64,000 nucleotides of DNA. Origin: Ascidia mentula. Lineage: Eukaryota > Chordata > Ascidiacea > Phlebobranchia > Ascidiidae. Under the pieces are notes generated by a model. The model searched no databases, had not been told where the DNA came from, and saw only the letters and a program-made list of their open reading frames with translations. Positions 32,501-44,800 of the stretch are shown here, piece by piece; positions within the stretch are counted from its first letter, which is position 1, and each line of letters starts with the position of its first letter. The stretch spans positions 7,693,001-7,757,000 of the forward strand of contig OX387205.1 of the NCBI GenBank assembly GCA_947561715.1, written 5' to 3'. A program made the translations under genes and the position numbers.

Positions 32501-35500
32501 GATGTTGCTTTTCACTGAGGAGAGAAGACTTTTCATTTTGCAGAATTTCCACCTGACAAAATTTGCAACAAGCATAAATCAACACATACTCTAAAGCTGA
32601 AAAGTTTGTTACTTGTTGTGAAAGTTCTGACACTTGGTGTTGCATTTGATTGTTTACATCCTCATACTGTCTAGAAAGCTGTTCTCTCTCTGTAGTAAGT
32701 TGCTCAAAGGCTTGTTGGTACTATACACACACAGAAAAAGTTCTAACAATGTAAAGCACAAAAATGTTGCTGAGGAAATATGTGCGATACACTTTGTGTT
32801 AGTTCTGGAATCATTGCAACATGACAACATTTTGGGAAATGCTAAAATTAATAAACAAATTTAAAAAAATAATCAGAAAAAAGTAAAAAGAGAAAAAGTT
32901 AATGAGAAGATGGATAGATAACTTGATAGTTAAAATAAAAAAATTGTAACAAAAACAAAATTCTATACTCCATGCTGAAGGTTAAAGAAGTGTATAATCA
33001 GAAAACAAAACATGTGCAATAATTACTAAATGAAACATGGGGTTAAGTAAGTTAAAAGAATGATATCTTGAGACTTGAAGCAATGTTAACTTATCTGTTC
33101 AATGTGCAATTTTATGCAACATCACTGTTAGTATGACGTCATGCAATATCTTGCAAGCATGCTCCTTACACATGCCTTAAAACACAATATATACCAAATC
33201 TAATGCGACTTTAACCTCAATCAGTTTCTGGTTAAGATTTTCCCTTTCATCTTGTAGCTTGCAAACCTGATCTTCTGGGGCTTCACCAGAAGAACTTGAT
33301 AGCTGTGAAAGATACAAAATGAATTTAAGTTAAGGTTGCTGTCAGATAATTTTTTTTTTTAATTTGCAACAAACTACAAAGATATTATTAACACTCACGC
33401 AAAATCAGTATATCGCTTTGGTTAAGATGTTTTTTTTACATTTTAACCAAAAGGGATAATTTGGCTACATGAAAACTGCAAATCTTGTGCCGAATGTATT
33501 GAAGCGCAAAGACAATAGTTTGATATCTTATCCTCTCTGCATACAAGGTTCTCCAGCAACAACATTTACCATTTTTACAAATACTATCCCCAGGATAGAC
33601 AGAATTACATTATGTCATTGGTTTCATTTCACATTTCTAAAGTCACAAATGTTTCGGAAAAATAGTTAGTACTTGTTGCAGCAGAACTTCAGCCATTGCC
33701 AACTTTTCATGCAAGTCATCCGCTTGTAAAGAAAGTTGTCCACACTCTTTTTCCTTTAAAAACATAATTATGTTAATATAGGTAAAGGTAACATACAAGA
33801 ATGTTCTAGAAAACAACTCACTTTGGCATTTAGCTTTTGTGTAAGTTCGATGACATGCATCGATGAATCTTCTTTTGACTTCTTGGTTTTGGAATATTCC
33901 AACTGCAGATTTTTCTGTTCCAATTCAAGTTCAGATTTTGACTACAGAAAGATAAGGTTTACTAATTAATTCCAAATAAAACATAGAATGCCTAACATGA
34001 TTTAAATTTTGGTTTATTCATCTGATTGACTAAATGATACTTACATTAGTAAGCACTTCCACCAGATCAGATTTTGCTGACACTTCTCTTTCTAGCGACT
34101 GAAGTTTTATTTTTGCATCTTGCAGTTCATCTTGGCAGCGCTGACGAGTTTGTTCATCGTGGTTTGCACTCGTCCTTGCTTCATGAACCTGATGCTGCAT
34201 CTCTTGTTTCTCAGCAACAAGAATTCCTATTGTTTGCATTTGCACCTACAGAGAATGAAACTGGTAAACAAACTTTTTCACATCTCAAGAACTTACTTGT
34301 ATTTGCTGTCGCAACATAGCTTGCTCCTGCATGCTTTGGTTTTGGAGATGCTTCTTTTCCTGTTAAAACCATTATTCTAGAAAACTGCATACAATTTAAA
34401 ACTATAGCAAAGTGGACATACAGTTTCCATACGCAGCTGCAATTCTGTCATCTGTTGAGTTAACTTTTCTACTTGTAAAAACAATTCCTGTTTTTGTCGA
34501 TTAACGCTTGCCAGTTGTTCAGCTAATTGTTGGTTTCTTGTCTGAAAAAAATATTGCCTGTGTAAGAGTGTTTAAGTGTAAGTTGCTGTGTTCTTCATCA
34601 ATTCAAACATGATATGATATCACTTAAATATCATTTATTTTCAATAAAAGAATACAGAGACCAACATCAATTATATATTTACATTATTTATATTTATGTT
34701 GTTTCCTGCAAAAAACATTGCTGTGACATAAGTAGTGCGACATTACTGTAACTGCCAAAATGTAAAATTTTGCACCACACATATTATAAAAATACCTCTA
34801 ATTCAGATAAAACATATTCAGTGGAAGTAGTCTCAGATTTTTCACCATCATTTTGCATAACATTATTTACTTCAGCAGCAATACCATTTAACTTCGTGGA
34901 TATTTGTAGGATGGTTTCTGTAGTTGTTCCACTACAAAATTATAAAGCAATCAATATTTTATTTTCATTTGTTTATTCTCCAACATTTACCAACCTCTCA
35001 TAGTTTTGCAATGGGGATCCTTTCTTGCTGTTATCCATCACCAATGATTCATTTTCCATCTAAATTTTCATGTACATAAATCAACTGACAGGTGAAGGTG
35101 ATTTTTTAAAAACTTTTAGTTTTGAAAACAAACTGTGAACAGTATGAAATAGTCTACAAACTCAAACTTACAATAATTCTCTAGGTTTTTTTTTTCTGTA
35201 GAATTTATTATTAATATCATATAAAGAGAAACAATCACCTAAAAAGTTGAACTTTTTTTACCTGACAAACTAATGTAAAGGCCAAGTTATAGAAACGCTT
35301 ACACTGCAGTATGTATAAAGCTTAACTGCATTATTAACCACCACAAGTCACAATGTACTAGAAGCTCTCTTGGGAATTTGAGCCTTTTTTATACATATAT
35401 AAACAGTTCATACATATATAAACAGTGTTTGTCAGAAACCTCCGGTTTCAAATCTTTTCGGAAATATTTTTATTTTTTTTAATTTGGCCAAACTTTACAA

Positions 35501-36412
35501 AACATGCCCACCAACTGTGTACTAAACAGCAAATAAGCTTGTATATTGTGTTATGTAACAATGAAAAATTAAAACACGGTGGTGAACATCAAAGAATGTA
35601 TTTCTATAGTTTTCACAGGGAATTTTGGAAAACATATTTGTTTTTGTTTATCCACAAAAGCCAAAAAGGCATTTTATTAATGGAGGGTCAAGATCCCTTG
35701 GATACGCTCATGAGAATTTTCACCAATAATTACCAACTAATACCTTCTTAAATTGCTGTTTTTCATTTGTTGTTTCAGTTATTAGTTCCTCATCAGTTGA
35801 ATGTTGTACTCCATTGTGCACAGTGAGATTGGACAAAGTGTCAGATTGGGAATACACAGAACAGGGTTCTGCTTCCTTGTCAGAGGATTCATTTGTATGT
35901 GTTGCATTTGGTTCAAAACCATTGTCTTTTGGTAGTCCTTCTACTATATTATTTGCATTATTGCCAGTCTCATCCAATTTTTTGTTGCTGTTGTTGGTGT
36001 TAAATTGGTTTTCTTCCTGTACAATATGCACTTCTTCATTTAATGAGTTAGCAAGGCATTATTGTATTATTGGAGCCTACTATTAACTGGAAAGTGATTT
36101 TATCATTTTGTACATAATATAACTTACAGTTCACATGGTTTATTAAATTGCACAGCTAATTATAATATTGGTTTTATGGATATAATGTAAAGTACCTTGT
36201 GATCATTTGATATCTTCAGACCTTCCTTCTCTTTGGACTTTGGTTCCCTACCACGCTTTTGTTTGAATTTCTTGAGCTGCAAAAACAAATGTATTTACAA
36301 GTTTCCTCAAACAACGCAAGTTGGTTGTCCAGCCAAACTATTGATATTAATTTGGCCAAGCTTTAAGTCTTACTTTTTTCTTGGCAGCAGCAAGTTTCTC
36401 TTCTCTGTTCAT
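29599..36412 (-). CDS. GOLGA2: Golgin subfamily A member 2 (GM130), cis-Golgi tether
   Basis: Coiled-coil protein that holds p115 and GRASP65 at the cis-Golgi and takes part in vesicle tethering and spindle assembly. About 1019 residues (human 1002) in 23 exons, transcript order: 36412-36374, 36276-36196, 36016-35744, 35059-34995, 34931-34796, 34541-34422, 34359-34297, 34245-34045, 33941-33822, 33753-33673, 33302-33216, 32720-32613, 32552-32436, 32373-32243, 32164-31972, 31616-31503, 31348-31203, 31136-31010, 30945-30757, 30600-30498, 30414-30308, 30248-30119, 29927-29599. The basic start [20 protein letters not shown] matches the p115-binding N-terminus; the middle is long coiled coil; [20 protein letters not shown] and [15 protein letters not shown] match the most conserved GM130 blocks. 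It ends -YTAI, a class I PDZ ligand equivalent to the vertebrate -TVI that binds GRASP65. Phases close in every exon. Confidence 0.93.
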
Positions 36413-37472
36413 CCTTTTTCAACCTTGGGCTTAACTGGGGTATTTAGGTATTTTGGTAATCAAAGCCAAAGCTTTTAGTAAGTTTTTAAGCCTCCTCATG
36501 TGGTTGCTGGAGCAAATAGGAGGATACAAGGCAGAGCATAGTCCAAAACTACTACATTTGTTTTCAATACTAAGTTATTCTGGCTAACTGAAAGGCACGT
36601 CTCGCTGCAAGCGAAATGACAACCCAACCAACCGCTATAGTGCGCTGTTCGGCCAACGCGACACCACAACAATCACAAGATCACGTCAAGCGTATCGGAC
36701 CTCTTGTAAATTTACAATCATAAAATCATATTTGTAGGAAAATAGTACTGCTTAAAAATCATAACACCATTTTGAAAAATTTGACTGAAGGTCTACGGTA
36801 CAGGCTTAACACAATACCCGCAATTTCGAAAGAAACAGATGCCTAATTATAAAGTAATTTTTAACTTTTTATATTATTTAGTCAGGTAGTGAAACTGCAA
36901 AATTATTTTTTTATATAATACTATGTATTAAGTTTGAAAAATATCACCCGGAAATTGTACTTTTTACTGGATGATCGGTGCTCGTAATCAGTGAGGTCAA
37001 AGTTCGATGCTTGCGAAGCTTTAATTTTGGCAAAGGTATAGTTATTACGCAAAAAAGAAGTGGTTAAATAGTCTTTTGTTTATCACCATGTTCTGAAATT
37101 AATGACAGCAATGTTATTCTCTTGTTTGCAGAAAAGCACACAGTTAATTACAATCGATGTACCAGAATTATGTAAGAGTTTTGTTACGGCTTGCGGTTGC
37201 ATATGCATTCAACCAGTTCGACAGTATTAACGCTTCTCTGCTAAACCAATGAAGCTGTTTGAAATCGATCCTGGTCTATAAATCACTTCGTGGTACTTTA
37301 AACGCGGTAGTAACTAACATACATTTTTGTTTTTCCTATAAATGTAGTATTGTAACCAATAATTCATTAGGTGAAGCAACATAAACATAGCAATTTTTTA
37401 ATGTATGTAGTGCAACTATTTATGTAATATACTTGAAACACTGAAAGCTGTGCATAAAGGTTAACATGTCAG
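36413..37472. promoter_or_regulatory. Divergent intergenic region between GM130 and MTMR14
   Basis: About 1.06 kb separates the two start codons, which point away from each other, so both promoters must lie here. A short tRNA-like repeat sits at about 36600-36712. No TATA box at a convincing distance was identified. An ATG at 37466 opens a seven-codon upstream frame that overlaps the MTMR14 start. Confidence 0.45.
36600..36712 (-). repeat. Short dispersed repeat, possibly tRNA-related, copy 1
   Basis: Resembles 40795-40895 in the same orientation: both contain a block reading CAACC...TAGTGC...GGCC...ACA..AATCA.AAGAT on the plus strand. On the minus strand it contains GCGCACTATAGCGGTTGG, loosely like a tRNA A box. 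No convincing B box was seen, so the SINE label is tentative. Confidence 0.3.
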
Positions 37473-39812
37473 ATGTGCACACAAAATAACAATACATTGT
37501 CAAAGGTGATTGGAATAGGTTACAATATGACTGGAGAAGGCAGCAAAATTTTTCAACTTTTGAATTTTGCTTTGAGTAAGACCAATAATGTCTTGCCTGG
37601 TGAAAGATTTGCAAGCGAGCTTGTCCAGGATTGTTTGGATTTGTACTCCAAAGATTATCAATGCACAACTATTGACAATGCTAAAGGCGTCTTATGCAGC
37701 ACCTATCCTGTGAAATTGATCGTGCCATTAAAGCAAAAATCACCAAGTGCAAATAAAAATGTCGTGGAAATCAACATGGATGAAATGGTTGATTTGATTC
37801 AAAGAGGAAAATTTGCCAGGACCAGAGGAAGGTTTCCTGTTCCTGTTTTGCTGATTGGAGACAAATTTGTTTGTCGCTCCTCCACTTTAGCACGATCGCC
37901 TGAAATATATACAAGAACTGGATATCATTATTTTGTCCATGGCGATCCATATGCTGCAGATAATGAAAGCCAACTGCCACCAGCTGCCACTGAAAAAAAC
38001 GGAATAGGAAACTCAGTTTACACTGAAACAGAAGCTTCCAACATACCAGTTCGTTACAATCCAAGTTTGACAGAAAGTAACATCGAGTCTTCAGTAGTAA
38101 TTAATGGGTCTGGCAATAGGAAAAAGTTGCATTCCCAAGCATCACCTGTCAATGGAACCAGTCAGAACAAACAGTGGCTGATTGACAAAATGAGAAACAC
38201 TGACATTGACTTGCTTTGTTTGCTGAAAACCAATGTCATATGCGATTTCATGGTGGAAAAAAAGAAAGTGAAGTTTGGAATGAATGTAACATCATCTGAA
38301 AAAGTGGACAGACAACAAAGATATTCCAAGTTTGACTTAATAAGCATCCCATATCCTGGATGTGAGTTTTTTGCAGATTACACTAATAATAACTACACTG
38401 GCGTTGGTTTAAAATTCGACTGGACCCAGCAATTCGTTGATGCTCAGCTTCAAGTTCCCGATAACATGAAAGAATTTTCTGAGGTTGATTGGAAGGAGTA
38501 CATGCATTGGGATTTGGTGAAGTTGACTCAAAACTATCTCAAACTACTGCTGAACTGTATTTCAAAACCTTGTTGCAGTGGAGTGTTGCTGCACTGCATA
38601 TCTGGATGGGATAGGACTCCTTTGTTTGTTTCATTACTTAGATTGTCACTGTGGGCTGATGGTCTGATTCACCAATCTCTTAATGCAGAAAATATTGTTT
38701 TCTTGACCCTTGCCTATGATTGGCTCTTGTTCAGTCATCAATTTGCAGATAGGATTGGAAAAAGTGAAGAAATTATGAGATTTTGTTTTGACTTTTTGGA
38801 ATATATCACTACTGATGAATTTTCTCTCCTGAATGAGATGAATTGCACTGAACTAGATTCTCTTGAAGAAAGGGATTGTGGTTCAGAAGAAATGTTCTAC
38901 CTTGAAGCTTCTGAAACAGAACCTAACTTTCTGTATTTCAGTAATCCAACAAATTTGAATTACCAAAATCAGCAACAAGTAACAAAAGAAGAAAACTCAG
39001 ACCACTTGCCAACCTCTGAGGTGACAGAGGTACAACAGTGTCTGGATGATATTTTAAGTGAAGTTGTCGATCAACTTTGTAAGGATGTTGTTGTAAATGG
39101 TTACAGTAATGGACATGGAAACCAAGAACTGTTGCAATGTACTGAATGTACCACTGATTGGATTCATAAAAATGCTGCAATTTTGCCAATTAACACCAGT
39201 TCTGCTCAAACCACGGAGAACAATCATGTTCAACACAATGGAAATTTAGCAACAACCAAACTGCCCTCGTCTGTTCTTTCCTCAAGTTTTGAAACTGCTA
39301 AACTGAACTATTCACTTGCTCTTCAAACAAAGATTGATGAGAAAAAGATGTGCAGTTCTTTGCAAGACAACCATGGAAAAAGCAATCCAATTAAAATACC
39401 TTTGAGCAATGGTGTCAAATCTGGTGCTAACAACTGTATTGTAAAGGCATCTGAAAGTCCACAAAATGGTGCTGTTGCTGAACCAGGCAGCAGTTGGCAA
39501 TTAATTGCATCTCCTGAGAATGGTCATCAATTTAATTTGCGTGACAATTTTAGTTTTTCATCTGATGTCATTTCGTCTACTGCAAGTCCATCCTCAAGGA
39601 AAAGCTCGTTTACTTCTTCAATGAATGGACATACTGAACTTGATGTTCTAAAACAAAAACTGTTACGCCGCAAAGAAAGACTAAGAGCGGCAAAAAGTGT
39701 AATGATACCAGCATACAGTGCAGCAGTGCAAGTACAGCGCAGAAAACAAGAACAACAGGGTGCACTTTCAGTTATCATGGGACATCTTGCTAATCTTGTC
39801 ACAGGAAGCTAG
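37473..39812 (+). CDS. MTMR14: Myotubularin-related protein 14 (PI3P / PI(3,5)P2 phosphatase), intronless
   Basis: Lipid phosphatase removing the 3-phosphate of PI3P and PI(3,5)P2, known to restrain autophagy and to affect muscle calcium. 779 residues in one open frame; the human protein is 650 residues and is encoded by many exons. The N-terminal block (RFASELVQDCLDLYSKDYQ) aligns with the human start, and the MTMR14-specific block KKVKFGMNVTSSEKVD is present at 38266-38313. The catalytic CX5R loop is HCISGWDRT (38594-38620) with Cys and Arg in place, so the enzyme should be active. The residues after about 470 are Ser/Asn-rich and diverged, but the last 60 again resemble the family. No poly(A) tract or direct repeats betray a recent retrocopy. 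The first in-frame ATG (37473) is used; a seven-codon frame from 37466 overlaps it. Confidence 0.95.
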   Translation: MCTQNNNTLSKVIGIGYNMTGEGSKIFQLLNFALSKTNNVLPGERFASELVQDCLDLYSKDYQCTTIDNAKGVLCSTYPVKLIVPLKQKSPSANKNVVEINMDEMVDLIQRGKFARTRGRFPVPVLLIGDKFVCRSSTLARSPEIYTRTGYHYFVHGDPYAADNESQLPPAATEKNGIGNSVYTETEASNIPVRYNPSLTESNIESSVVINGSGNRKKLHSQASPVNGTSQNKQWLIDKMRNTDIDLLCLLKTNVICDFMVEKKKVKFGMNVTSSEKVDRQQRYSKFDLISIPYPGCEFFADYTNNNYTGVGLKFDWTQQFVDAQLQVPDNMKEFSEVDWKEYMHWDLVKLTQNYLKLLLNCISKPCCSGVLLHCISGWDRTPLFVSLLRLSLWADGLIHQSLNAENIVFLTLAYDWLLFSHQFADRIGKSEEIMRFCFDFLEYITTDEFSLLNEMNCTELDSLEERDCGSEEMFYLEASETEPNFLYFSNPTNLNYQNQQQVTKEENSDHLPTSEVTEVQQCLDDILSEVVDQLCKDVVVNGYSNGHGNQELLQCTECTTDWIHKNAAILPINTSSAQTTENNHVQHNGNLATTKLPSSVLSSSFETAKLNYSLALQTKIDEKKMCSSLQDNHGKSNPIKIPLSNGVKSGANNCIVKASESPQNGAVAEPGSSWQLIASPENGHQFNLRDNFSFSSDVISSTASPSSRKSSFTSSMNGHTELDVLKQKLLRRKERLRAAKSVMIPAYSAAVQVQRRKQEQQGALSVIMGHLANLVTGS

Positions 39813-40794
39813 CACACTTGCTGCCTCATTTTTTGAATGTTGTAATTATAAATTTTGCAGCATTGAAAAAAATACTTTTTAAGTTTAATCGTTTTCAACA
39901 TAGTTTTTATCACCTAATATATGATGTTTGTTTTGTGTAATTGTCAGAAGGTTTGACCTTTGGATTTGTTTTGCTTTTGTGCTATGTGGGTTTAAAGCAG
40001 ATGTATTGTTTGCCAGTATTTACACTCTCAATGTTCAACTATATTTCCAATTATGATTTATGTCCCTGCAAGTAAGCATAGACATGCTAATTTTTTGTTG
40101 AGAAAGTTAAAAGTTATTTATCATCAACAATTGCCTATTCAACATACAACATTTTTCTGTGTAACAAAATTAGCGAATTCTGTGCATTTTTTTTGTACTA
40201 GAATGCATCAGTGATTTTGTATGCTGGTAAGCCATTATAGTAGTGCTTGAAATGTTGGGGCTTTTGTTAGCAAGGTGTTTCAGTATAAATGGTAACCAAT
40301 GAGTTATGAAAGAAACATGAATTGCATTTTTTTGGCATTAAAAATCAATAGCTTTACAGACGTGACACGTGCTACAGATAGAATGCTGTAACTTGTACAT
40401 TTGCTATACGCGGTAACGACACCCAGTTAGTGTTATTATACAGACAAATTGCGCAAACCAAAACCGGCCGCACCTCTCATGCTTGGACGGAAATTGACGC
40501 AAATGACGTCACCAGTCCAGTTAAGTGATACCCAACAAAAATGATGTAGCTGTAGATGAAAACACAAACCAAATTTATAGCCAAGAATCCAGTAGACAAA
40601 ATGACACTAAATACTGTACAACCATATTTTTGTGTAAGCTGCAGACAGATAACCACTGCTTCGACCTAAAAGGTCTCATCAGTGCAGCTGGTGTGACTTT
40701 CAGACGACTTTGCTGACCAAACGGCCAAGCAAAGACTTCCACTTTGTGGTTACTATACAATCACTGTCATCCGTTGGGCACCAAACTAAGTGCA

Positions 40795-40895
40795 ACCTTA
40801 CGGAGAAAGCAAGGTGGAAACACTACGGCCAAGCAAAGCTCAACCAATAGTGCCGTCAGGCCCCGTGTCACAATAATCATAAGATTAGCAAAGAG
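40795..40895 (-). repeat. Short dispersed repeat, possibly tRNA-related, copy 2
   Basis: Matches the repeat at 36600-36712. Read on the minus strand it has ACACGGGGCCTGACGGCACT followed by ATTGGTTGAGC, which loosely fits a tRNA A box (TGGCNNAGTNGG). The family cannot be confirmed without a repeat library. Confidence 0.35.
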
Positions 40896-40960
40896 GCCAT
40901 ATTTTTATTTAGGAACATGACGGTTTTGTAAATCTTCAATACAAACAAAACAGCCAATGC

Positions 40961-41049
40961 AATAGTCGAGAATTTCGTGATACAGACGTTTTGATTGTTG
41001 GTTGTAGTACAACAATCGAAACGTCTGTATCATGAAATTCTCGACTATT
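40961..41049. repeat. Inverted repeat with 40-base arms
   Basis: Left arm 40961-41000 and right arm 41010-41049 are reverse complements at 38 of 40 positions, separated by the 9-base loop GTTGTAGTA. The arms start AATAGTCGAGAATTTC and end GAAATTCTCGACTATT. Such a foldback could be a small transposon relic or a hairpin RNA precursor; position between two 3' ends does not decide. Confidence 0.8.
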
Positions 41050-41399
41050 TTAATTGTTCTATTAAAGATAGGTTGTAGCGCCGCTAACAATTCAGCTCTG
41101 ACAGAGAACCCCCGAAATGTTACAGGCACCTTGAATCCCTAAAATCGTTACCAGGACGACAATTTTGTTTAATAACTGATGTGTTTTTTACTGGGGAGAT
41201 CGATCAGCGATGTATAACGCTCACGAGCAAGATGTTAATACCTAACACCGAAGAAGTCTCGCCGGACAGCAGACAAAACGTCGGTTGCAATAAAAATCTC
41301 GTAACTTTTATGCCAAAAAAAAGTTCTTTTTAATTTTATGGCGTTTACCAATTTATTCCACAAAACCTCACTTTTTTGTGGGCGTCTCTAAAATGCCGT

Positions 41400-41438
41400 T
41401 CTAGGCATCGTAAGCATTGACAGTCTACGATGCCTAGA
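41400..41438. repeat. Perfect 13-base hairpin stem
   Basis: TCTAGGCATCGTA (41400-41412) is followed after 13 bases by its exact reverse complement TACGATGCCTAGA (41426-41438). Flanks (41370-41399 and 41439-41480) show further weak inverted similarity, so the hairpin may be the centre of a longer decayed foldback. Confidence 0.6.
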
Positions 41439-41885
41439 CTTAATTGCCTAAAATGAGTTTTTAGAGGGACCTCTTTTTTGTTGGTATATTTCACTGGGCG
41501 ACACAAGTAGTTATTCACATATTTTTATCCCCAAAATACCCATTGTAAAGTATGTTAGTTGGATAAACCTCAATTAGAAATTATTGTTGGAAAAAATATA
41601 TGCACCTGTAAACAGACATTATAGCAGACATTATACCTTCGCTAAACCAGTTCAAAATTTCATGTAACTACTAACTAGCACTCACAAGATGCAAAAAAAC
41701 ACACAGCTGGGAAATTAATGTCAATTAATTATAAATTGAATAACACCTAAAAAATAAAAAGTGCACACAAAGGCATTCAAACAACTACACAGCATTCAAT
41801 TGTTATCAGGTACTAACATTGCAAAATAAAGCATGCAACCTTGGAGTATTACAATGGTCATAGATACAAGGATTACCAGTGACTC

Positions 41886-41891
41886 TTTATT
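41886..41891 (-). terminator. Poly(A) signal overlapping the TBCD stop codon
   Basis: The complement reads AATAAA, and its TAA is the in-frame stop of TBCD. If used, cleavage would fall only 10-30 bases after the stop. Confidence 0.55.
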
Positions 41892-44800
41892 CATGTTTTT
41901 TAACTAAGCGAGGAACATGTACTCCAAATTGTCCACACAGTGAATTTCTTAAAGGTCTCAGTTCCTCAACAGGCTGATCCCACTCAACATCGCTTAGCAC
42001 AGAAATTACAGAGTCCATGTCATCTGCATTACATAAATCATCATAAGTAAGAACGGTTTCGTACAACTGGGAAGCAGTTGTTCGTCTAACCACTGGAAAT
42101 CGATGACACAACATTATCATAAGCTGGCTTATAACAGATTTTCGGCAGTCAGTTTGTTGAAATTGAAGCAAACCACAAAAGACATTGATAGAAACTAATA
42201 ACTTTTGTGCATCCCTTGATTTTGAGATTTCCTGTTTTACCAAAGCCAAAATTTCAGTTGAAAAAGAAGTATCATTTTCAAGGATTGAAGAGAAGCAATC
42301 TTGGATTAACAACTGGTTTAATGTTTTTAGCAAAGGAACAGATACCCTATCTTTTTTTACATTGTTTTGAAAAACTTTCAACAAATCTTGGCAGAATCTT
42401 TCCATGGCCCCTGTGTCATCTTTAATAGAGTCCATGTATGAAAGAAGAGCAGCACTGCTTGCTTCAGCTAAAGATTGAGTTAAATCACCAACAGAGACCA
42501 CCATGCCCAACAAGATATGATAAGAATACACTTCGATATGCAGTAATTTGGCCACTCTATCGAACAAGCGAGTCATGGTAAAGGAGGATAACCTGTTTTG
42601 GAAAACACTGCACAAATCAGATTTGCATGGAATGTTATTTATATGAGGGTCATGCAAAATAGTGACAAATGCAGTTACAGCCAAATCTCTAACTTTATGA
42701 ATTTTTTCACAAGTTTGTTGCAGCACACCACACATGATACGGGTAACAATGTCAGTGCTAAGTAAAGCGTTGTCAGTACCAGCAATGAGAACAGTTATTT
42801 TTTGAATTGCATATACTGCTGCTTTTCTAACTTCTGAGCCAATGTCCCCTCTCTTGTCCCTGGTGTAATCACACATTGCATTTAGAATAGCATCAACTAT
42901 GAGCTCCACATTTTCACTGCACATTCCACTGTTTTTGTTATTTTCAGCAGAAACACCAACAGTAGAACAAACCCGAGCCAAAGCCTTAACTGCATCCCTT
43001 CTTGACTCAGCAAAAGGTGCGTCGGTAGGCTCACACACTTTTGAGGCTTTAATTAAACCATTGCACACTTTCATAAAACACATTTGAAGAATGGGCTTTG
43101 GCAGGGATGCAATTGCCTGTGCATAACCACATCGCTTTCGTTCAACACTGCTGGAAAGATGAAGCAAATATTCATCAACAGCTTCAGCATGCTGCTCATG
43201 ATTTGCCGTTGAAACAGCCTTAAATGGGTCAGATATAAGAGTGACTTGGTTAATTGATGACAGGGCGCTGATTGCAGTATTGCATATTTCCTCACTTAGA
43301 GTGTATGTGTGTAGGTTTGAAAGAGTTTCATGCAACAGTTCAGTCCATTGATCAATCACAATTTTTGCTACAAGGATGGTTTCAGTGCACTGTGATACTC
43401 TGGAAATGAGATGACAAGCAGCAACTCGCATTAGCTCTCCACCTGACCCTCTAAACAATTTTGAGTCGGACAGTTGTTTCACAATCCTGAAAATTCCTTT
43501 TAAGTGTGGATTTCGTGACAACAAGCCAACATTTCCCCCATTTTGTTCTATTTCATGTAAAGAGTGGACAACTTCAGCAACAATAAGCATGCTGCCATGC
43601 CTGGTAATAAGATCCATTCCTGTGCACAATGGAACAAGCTGACCTAAAACTGTTGTTGCAACATAGTCTGGTTTTAGCTTTGTCAGCTTGTGCAAAGCTT
43701 GAGCTGTTAACCACCTAATACTGTTATCCCAATGATCTCTCTTCTGTGTTGTCAAGTTGTTGATCAAGGCTGTAGTATATTCCCTGTGTTTAGCAATAAG
43801 CGGACTTATTTTTAAATAGGTATTGGACCTGTTGCTTACTGTGAAATAGTCAGCTATAGTCAAAATCTCAATTCCATGAGGAAAATGACCTTGACGACCG
43901 ACATTTTCTTGAAAAGCAGCTGAAGCAGCACGCCTGCAGTTAACCTCCCTATCAAAAACTGTTGTCACAAGCAAGGTTTCAGCTATTTCATTGACATATG
44001 TCTTTAAAGTTTCTGCAGAATACGCTCTAGCAAAGGACCATGCCAAGTAACATGCAGCATCACGGACATGAGAACCCACACTGCTAGCACCACGCCGTTC
44101 ATCATAAGTTAAAGCTTTTAGCAGAATAGGCACAACATTACTAAGGCACTCAGGTAAAAGCAAGCCTCTTCGTCCCAGTTCTGCCAAGGCCAAACAGCCA
44201 CCATGCCATGCCCCATCTGATTGTGACAGGGAAAAGTTCTCCAATACACTGTCCACAATTTCATTTGCCAGCTCTTTTGGTAATCTGCCTGTGATTCTGC
44301 CCACACCTTTAGCAGCAGACCAACGGACTACAGTGTCCTTATCCTTTAATGCATTCAAAACAAGCTCAAGGATAGTTTCAATCTCACTTGGTATGTCATA
44401 ATCTTCGTCCTCCTCAACTTCAGTCATAATAACATCTGGTTTAGGCTTCATAGATAATCTCAAGGTATCATCTAAACTTCTGTTTCCTCTTTTATATCGC
44501 CAAGCAGCAACTTTGGGTTTTAGCAAAGTCATTCCTATTCTTTGCACCAACTTTGTGTTTAGTTTTCTCAGCACAGTATTGTTAACTTTGTGTAAGTTGC
44601 ACAATTGCACTTTTTCTAAAATCATGTTACAAAATGGTAGTAAGTCATCTCTTTTTCCATGTTTGAAAACCATTGCCATCACTGAAAGAGATCCTTTCAT
44701 CTGAGTTAAACCAGTCATCAGTTCTGGGTCATTGTTCTCCAGTTTCTCAATGCACCAGTTTAAGAGAATTGGTAACTGATTCTTATAAATATCAGGTCTG

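Larger units (their letters stand above)
39813..41886. other. Gap between the convergent MTMR14 and TBCD genes
   Basis: About 2 kb without a gene. It holds a strong hairpin (40961-41049), a shorter hairpin (41400-41438), a tRNA-like repeat (about 40795-40895) and a box at 41246-41310 shared with other gaps. The MTMR14 3' end must lie in the first few hundred bases, but no clear AATAAA was seen there. Confidence 0.45.

Noticed and set aside
35390..35429. Tandem copy of ATACATATATAAACAGT in a GM130 intron
   Set aside because: Only two units, AT-rich, and most likely simple slippage.
36960..37030. Possible tRNA-like sequence containing AGTTCGATGC upstream of MTMR14
   Set aside because: No acceptor stem, D arm or anticodon arm could be folded around it.
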